Below, in pieces: positions 6,278-8,939 of a DNA stretch of 8,939 nt; position 1 is the first letter of the stretch, and the number at the start of each line of letters is the position of its first letter. Origin of the DNA: Halieaceae bacterium UBA4438 (GTDB lineage: Bacteria > Pseudomonadota > Gammaproteobacteria > Pseudomonadales > Halieaceae); the NCBI GenBank assembly GCA_002390485.1, contig DGPO01000124.1, forward strand, positions 10,822-19,760, in the 5' to 3' direction. The notes under the pieces are model-generated. The model did no database searches. It had not been told where the DNA came from and saw nothing but the letters and a program-made list of their open reading frames with translations. The position numbers and the translations under genes are program-made.

Positions 6278-6961
6278 TTAATTCGATGACGCCACTTCCT
6301 CAGTTTTCATAGACTGTCTCAACGCCTCTAACTCGTCGTTTAGCGCATCATCTGACGCTAGGGCGTCGATCTCGGCTGCAAGACCTGTCTTCTCGCGACC
6401 GAGCGCCATCGCGTCCAACTCACCCTCCAAACCGTCAACACGCCGCTCAAAGCGCTCAAACTTATCAAACGCATCATCAAGGCTATTGAGGTGAAGCTGA
6501 CGTTGCGTTTTCGCTCGATTTTTTATCGAGTCGGCTCGCATCAGTATGGCCTTACGCTTGGCTCTCGCGTCATCCAACTTCGTTTGCAAGAGCCCAACCT
6601 CTTCGTGCAATTGCTCTATGTGACTCTCGGCCTGCGTCAACTCAGAAGACAAAGCGATCGCGTCGGCCTCAACCAATCGCTTTTCGTGCAATGCGGCTCG
6701 CGCGAGATCGTCGCGATCTTTGGACAGCGCCAATTTGGCTTTTGCGGACCAAACATTCGACTGCTCCTCAAGACCACGCAGCCTCCGCTCTTGGGTCTTT
6801 TTGTCGGCCAAAATTCGAGCCGACGCCGAGCGAACCTCCACCAGCGTGTCTTCCATTTCTTGAATGATCAGCCGAATCATCTTTTCAGGATCCTCTGCGC
6901 TGTCACACATCGCGTTGAGGTTTGAATTAACAATGTCCGACAGCCTTGAAAAAATACCCAT
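6278..6961 (-). CDS. pspA: PspA, phage shock effector and PspF inhibitor (227 aa)
   Basis: PspA is the IM30/ESCRT-III-family protein that binds PspF to keep it silent and, when freed by stress, assembles on the inner membrane to limit proton leakage. The N-terminal amphipathic helix MGIFSRLSDIVNSNLNAMCD (1-20) is followed by the hallmark SAEDPEKMIRLIIQEMEDTLVEVRS (21-45), then nearly continuous coiled coil to about 215 (QERRLRGLEEQ, LHEKRLVEADAIALSSELTQAESHIEQL, FDKFERFERRVDGLEGELDAM). Length is close to the 222 residues of E. coli PspA. The ATG at 6961 has a strong Shine-Dalgarno region (AGGAAGG) just upstream. It is first in the pspA operon, facing a candidate sigma-54 promoter. No part appears missing. 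Confidence 0.97.
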   Translation of the reverse strand: MGIFSRLSDIVNSNLNAMCDSAEDPEKMIRLIIQEMEDTLVEVRSASARILADKKTQERRLRGLEEQSNVWSAKAKLALSKDRDDLARAALHEKRLVEADAIALSSELTQAESHIEQLHEEVGLLQTKLDDARAKRKAILMRADSIKNRAKTQRQLHLNSLDDAFDKFERFERRVDGLEGELDAMALGREKTGLAAEIDALASDDALNDELEALRQSMKTEEVASSN

Positions 6962-6977
6962 GGTCCCCTTCCTATTA

Positions 6978-7002
6978 ATGCCATTTAGTTCACCAATGGC
7001 AT
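6978..7002. repeat. Perfect 8-bp inverted repeat at the pspA promoter
   Basis: ATGCCATT (6978-6985) and AATGGCAT (6995-7002) are perfect inverted arms around a 9-base spacer. One arm overlaps the candidate -12 element; the other lies in the presumed early leader, a few bases upstream of the pspA Shine-Dalgarno sequence. It could be a protein-binding dyad, or a leader hairpin if transcription starts further upstream. Confidence 0.5.
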
Positions 7003-7018
7003 AGCTAGCGCCGCACCA
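6998..7018 (-). promoter_or_regulatory. Candidate sigma-54 (-24/-12) promoter of pspA
   Basis: On the minus strand the stretch contains the invariant GG-N10-GC spacing in two overlapping registers. One is TGGTGC-N5-TAGC (GG at 7016-7017, GC at 7004-7005). The other is CGGCGC-N5-ATGC (GG at 7011-7012, GC at 6999-7000). The consensus is TGGCAC-N5-TTGC; both are imperfect, so the exact register is uncertain. The start would fall near 6987-6992, leaving a leader of about 26-31 bases. The presence of pspF and upstream enhancer-like repeats supports the assignment. Confidence 0.5.
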
Positions 7019-7037
7019 AAATCAAAAAAAGGCGTTA

Positions 7038-7050
7038 AATCAGGTGCTTA
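7038..7050 (+). promoter_or_regulatory. Candidate IHF binding site between enhancer and pspA promoter
   Basis: AATCAGGTGCTTA matches the IHF consensus WATCAANNNNTTR at all specified positions but one (G instead of the final A of the first block). It lies about 48-60 bases upstream of the inferred pspA start. IHF bends DNA to bring PspF to the sigma-54 promoter in E. coli, where the site has a similar location. Confidence 0.45.
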
Positions 7051-7082
7051 GCGCAAAGCTTAAGTAAATTTAATGCATTCAA

Positions 7083-7121
7083 TTGCCTTAATAGGTTTTT
7101 ATTACCTTAATAATAGGGTAA
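7083..7121. promoter_or_regulatory. Candidate PspF enhancer (UAS): direct repeats and dyad
   Basis: TTRCCTTAATA occurs at 7083-7093 and again at 7102-7112, 19 bp apart and so roughly on the same helix face. The second copy begins a 20-bp imperfect dyad, TTACCTTAATAATAGGGTAA (7102-7121), with TTACC/GGTAA ends and 8 of 10 paired positions. Looser copies follow at 7125 (TTGCCGTTAAA) and 7145. The distance to the inferred pspA start (about 93-133 bases) agrees with the position of the PspF sites in E. coli. Binding here would also cover the region in which the pspF promoter must lie, which would allow autoregulation. Confidence 0.45.
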
Positions 7122-7163
7122 ATTTTGCCGTTAAAGAGTATTTGTCACCCTTAAAGGTTTCTC

Positions 7164-8180
7164 ATGGATTCGATGCAACCCGTCATTGGTGAAAGTCCGC
7201 TGCTTAATGAAGCCTTAGATCACCTGTCCAGTCTGGCCACTATTGACCGCCCCGTACTCGTGACTGGGGAGCGCGGAACCGGCAAAGAGATTGCGGCCAG
7301 TCGCTTGCACTTTCTGTCCTCGCGCTGGCAAGCGCCCTTCATAAAGCTGAACTGCGCCTCACTGCCTGAGTCGCTGCTGGACAGTGAACTGTTTGGGTAT
7401 GAGCCCGGCGCGTTTACGGGCGCAAGGAAAAGTCACGCCGGACGATTCGAACGTGCCCATACCGGCACACTTTTTCTCGACGAGGTGGGCACCATGCCCA
7501 CTGCCTTGCAAGAAAAGTTATTGCGTGTCATTGAGTACGGTGAACTTGAGCGCATTGGGGGTAATGAAACACGCTCTGTTGACGTTCGTATTGTCGCCGC
7601 AACGAATGCGAATCTTCCTGAGATGGCAAGCCGCGGAGCGTTTAGATGGGACCTCTTAGACCGGCTGACCTTCGATGTTGTGACGATGCCTGCCCTTCGC
7701 AATCGGGGGAGTGATTTACAACTACTCGCCGAACACTTTGCGATAAAATTTGCGGCGGAATCAGGGTGGAACCACTTCCCGGGATTGTCCACCGAAGCGC
7801 TTCAACATCTCTTTGACCATGCCTGGCCTGGCAACGTGAGGGAGCTTAAAAATGCGATCGAACGCTCGTTACACCGGCAAGGCGACGACAGCGAACCACT
7901 CGCCCGACTCGTTATTGACCCCTTTAACGACCACGTCCCCCCCACCTTAATGCCCAAGACAGCGCCTGAGCCCGAGACAGTCACAACGCCGAGCGACGTG
8001 AGCATTCCAAATGACTTGCGTGCAGCACTTGATCAACAGGAAAGCCAATGGCTTCGGATGGCACTCGCACAGACCGGACAGCGCCAAAAACAGGCCGCAG
8101 AGCGTCTTGGTCTAAGTTACGACCAAATTCGAGGGCTGATGAAAAAACACGGGCTCCGAACACGGGGCACGAGAGACTAA
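7164..8180 (+). CDS. pspF: PspF, sigma-54 enhancer-binding activator of psp (338 aa)
   Basis: PspF is the AAA+ ATPase that remodels RNA polymerase-sigma-54 at psp promoters. It has no N-terminal receiver domain and is instead held off by PspA. Seen in order: Walker A GERGTGKE (35-42), LSSRWQAPF with Trp55 (equivalent to E. coli Trp56, which takes part in PspA control), the sigma-54-contact loop GAFTGA (82-87), Walker B GTLFLDE (101-107), RWDLLDRL with arginine-finger candidates (161-168), WPGNVRELKN (221-230), a Pro/Thr/Glu-rich linker (about 257-280) and a Fis-type HTH (RQKQAAERLGLSYDQIRGLMKKHGL, 307-331). AAAGG lies 6 bases before the ATG at 7164. It is divergent from pspA, and its stop overlaps the stop of the converging glycosyltransferase gene by 4 bp. 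Confidence 0.97.
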   Translation: MDSMQPVIGESPLLNEALDHLSSLATIDRPVLVTGERGTGKEIAASRLHFLSSRWQAPFIKLNCASLPESLLDSELFGYEPGAFTGARKSHAGRFERAHTGTLFLDEVGTMPTALQEKLLRVIEYGELERIGGNETRSVDVRIVAATNANLPEMASRGAFRWDLLDRLTFDVVTMPALRNRGSDLQLLAEHFAIKFAAESGWNHFPGLSTEALQHLFDHAWPGNVRELKNAIERSLHRQGDDSEPLARLVIDPFNDHVPPTLMPKTAPEPETVTTPSDVSIPNDLRAALDQQESQWLRMALAQTGQRQKQAAERLGLSYDQIRGLMKKHGLRTRGTRD

Positions 8181-8939
8181 CGACGAAGCAGTTCTTGGTA
8201 CGCCTGGTAATTACCGTCAACCATGGCCTCAATCGAAAACTCGCTGCCTGCGAGTAACCTGCCGCCCTCACCCAGCTGATCCCGCAGTCGGGTATCCAAT
8301 AATATCTGCTCAAGATGAACCTTAAGCGCGACGCGATCGCCCACTTCAAACGTCAACCCATTGTTGCCGTCTCTGACAATTTCGGGAATACCGCCCGCCC
8401 TTGCGGCGATCACCGGCACCGAGCTGGCCGAGGCTTGCAAGAGCGACACACCCAGCCCCTCACGCTCAGCCGGATGCACTATGGCATAGAGGTTTGGGAG
8501 CACCCGCCGCAAGTCATCGCGAAACCCTGCCATCTGAACCCGCCCGCCAAACTCCGCACTCGCAACACGCGCTTCAAGTGCCTCACTCAAGGGCCCTTGT
8601 CCAAAAATAAGGACGTTGAGTCTTGGGAAACGCGTGAGAAGATCCGGCAGGACGTCCAACAGATAGCGGTGACCTTTTCGCGGAATCAGTTGCGCAATAA
8701 CGCCGAGCGTCACCTCATCGGACGGCAATTTAAACTCGGCCTGAAACCAGCCTTTATCAGCCGGACAATCATAAAACGCCGCATCAACCGCGCTGCGCAC
8801 TGGAATTACTTTTTCAGCGGGTACGCCACACGAGCGCAACACGTGACCGATCGCCTCAGAAATTACGATCACCTTGTCGTACAACCGGTACTTAAGAGGC
8901 ACACTCCACCGGGGTTCTCGATTGTCGACCCGCCGCGAT
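8177..8939 (-). CDS. GT4-type glycosyltransferase, N-terminus outside window
   Basis: The frame runs without a stop to the right edge, so at least 253 residues are visible and the N-terminal Rossmann domain is mostly missing. A GTG at 8902 is not a credible start, because the preceding codons (SRRVDNREPRWS) continue the typical R-R-V...K-Y-R motif that precedes DKVIVIS in GT4 enzymes. The C-terminal GT-B domain is clear: LGVIAQLIPRKGHRYLL, VLIFGQGP, VQMAGFRDDL, HPAEREGLGVSLLQASASSVPVIAARAGGIPEIVRDGNNGL. Such enzymes transfer sugars from nucleotide-sugar donors, commonly for lipopolysaccharide or exopolysaccharide; donor and acceptor are unknown here. The EX7E motif appears as E-GLGVSLL-Q, with Gln in place of the second Glu. 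There is no evident link to the psp function. Confidence 0.9.
   Translation of the reverse strand, partial: SRRVDNREPRWSVPLKYRLYDKVIVISEAIGHVLRSCGVPAEKVIPVRSAVDAAFYDCPADKGWFQAEFKLPSDEVTLGVIAQLIPRKGHRYLLDVLPDLLTRFPRLNVLIFGQGPLSEALEARVASAEFGGRVQMAGFRDDLRRVLPNLYAIVHPAEREGLGVSLLQASASSVPVIAARAGGIPEIVRDGNNGLTFEVGDRVALKVHLEQILLDTRLRDQLGEGGRLLAGSEFSIEAMVDGNYQAYQELLRR

Noticed and set aside
6491..6925. Plus-strand 144-codon frame opposite pspA
   Set aside because: It lies wholly inside pspA on the other strand; long antisense frames are common opposite coiled-coil genes, and it has no family features.
6997..7012. Plus-strand GG-N10-GC at the same place as the pspA promoter, as a sigma-54 promoter for pspF
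   Set aside because: The match arises from the near-palindromic GGCATAGCTAGCGCC; the -12 part reads GCGC, the distance to pspF is about 150 bases, and pspF is not usually sigma-54 dependent.
7433..7792. Minus-strand frame opposite pspF
   Set aside because: It is the antisense of the conserved AAA+ domain and has no independent support.
1..8939. Insertion sequences, CRISPR arrays, phage genes, tRNA or rRNA genes
   Set aside because: None seen: there are no transposase or integrase motifs, no regularly spaced repeats of CRISPR type and no recognisable structural RNA sequence.

Overview
The window looks like chromosomal DNA of a gammaproteobacterium with a moderate GC content, probably marine or environmental. 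The main evidence is a psp (phage-shock-protein) locus with the gammaproteobacterial layout: pspF is divergent from pspA, pspB and pspC, and the proteins are close to the Escherichia coli ones (for example the PspB ending ILDADHPNWR and a full-length PspF with GAFTGA and a Fis-type HTH). The lineage is inferred from protein character only. I saw no mobile elements, tRNA or rRNA genes, or CRISPR arrays.

Left part (1-4882): the 3' end of a small conserved hypothetical gene (+) runs convergently into ppk (-), polyphosphate kinase 1. Upstream of ppk and on the same strand lies an alpha/beta hydrolase, so the two may form a short operon. A 101-bp divergent intergenic region separates the hydrolase from a secreted metal-dependent amidohydrolase of the N-acyl-D-amino-acid deacylase type (+). 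A 181-bp convergent gap with several inverted repeats follows.

Central part (5064-8180): the envelope-stress module. On the minus strand the order is pspA, an unnamed 127-aa membrane protein gene, pspB and pspC, closely spaced as one operon. pspF reads the other way. The 202 bp between pspA and pspF hold the expected control parts: a candidate sigma-54 -24/-12 element in front of pspA, a near-consensus IHF site, and a repeat/dyad cluster about 90-120 bp upstream of the inferred start that is a good candidate for the PspF enhancer. In the known system PspA holds PspF inactive; when the membrane is stressed, PspB and PspC recruit PspA and PspF fires sigma-54 transcription. The extra membrane protein between pspA and pspB is the most interesting gene here, since it would be co-induced and could be a further component.

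Right end (8177-8939): a GT4-type glycosyltransferase (-) whose N-terminal part lies outside the window; its stop codon overlaps that of pspF.

Several start codons were reassigned. For ppk, the hydrolase and pspB the longest frame begins at a TTG, but in each case a GGAG lies 6-7 bases before an internal ATG or GTG. In ppk and pspB that GGAG overlaps or directly abuts the TTG.
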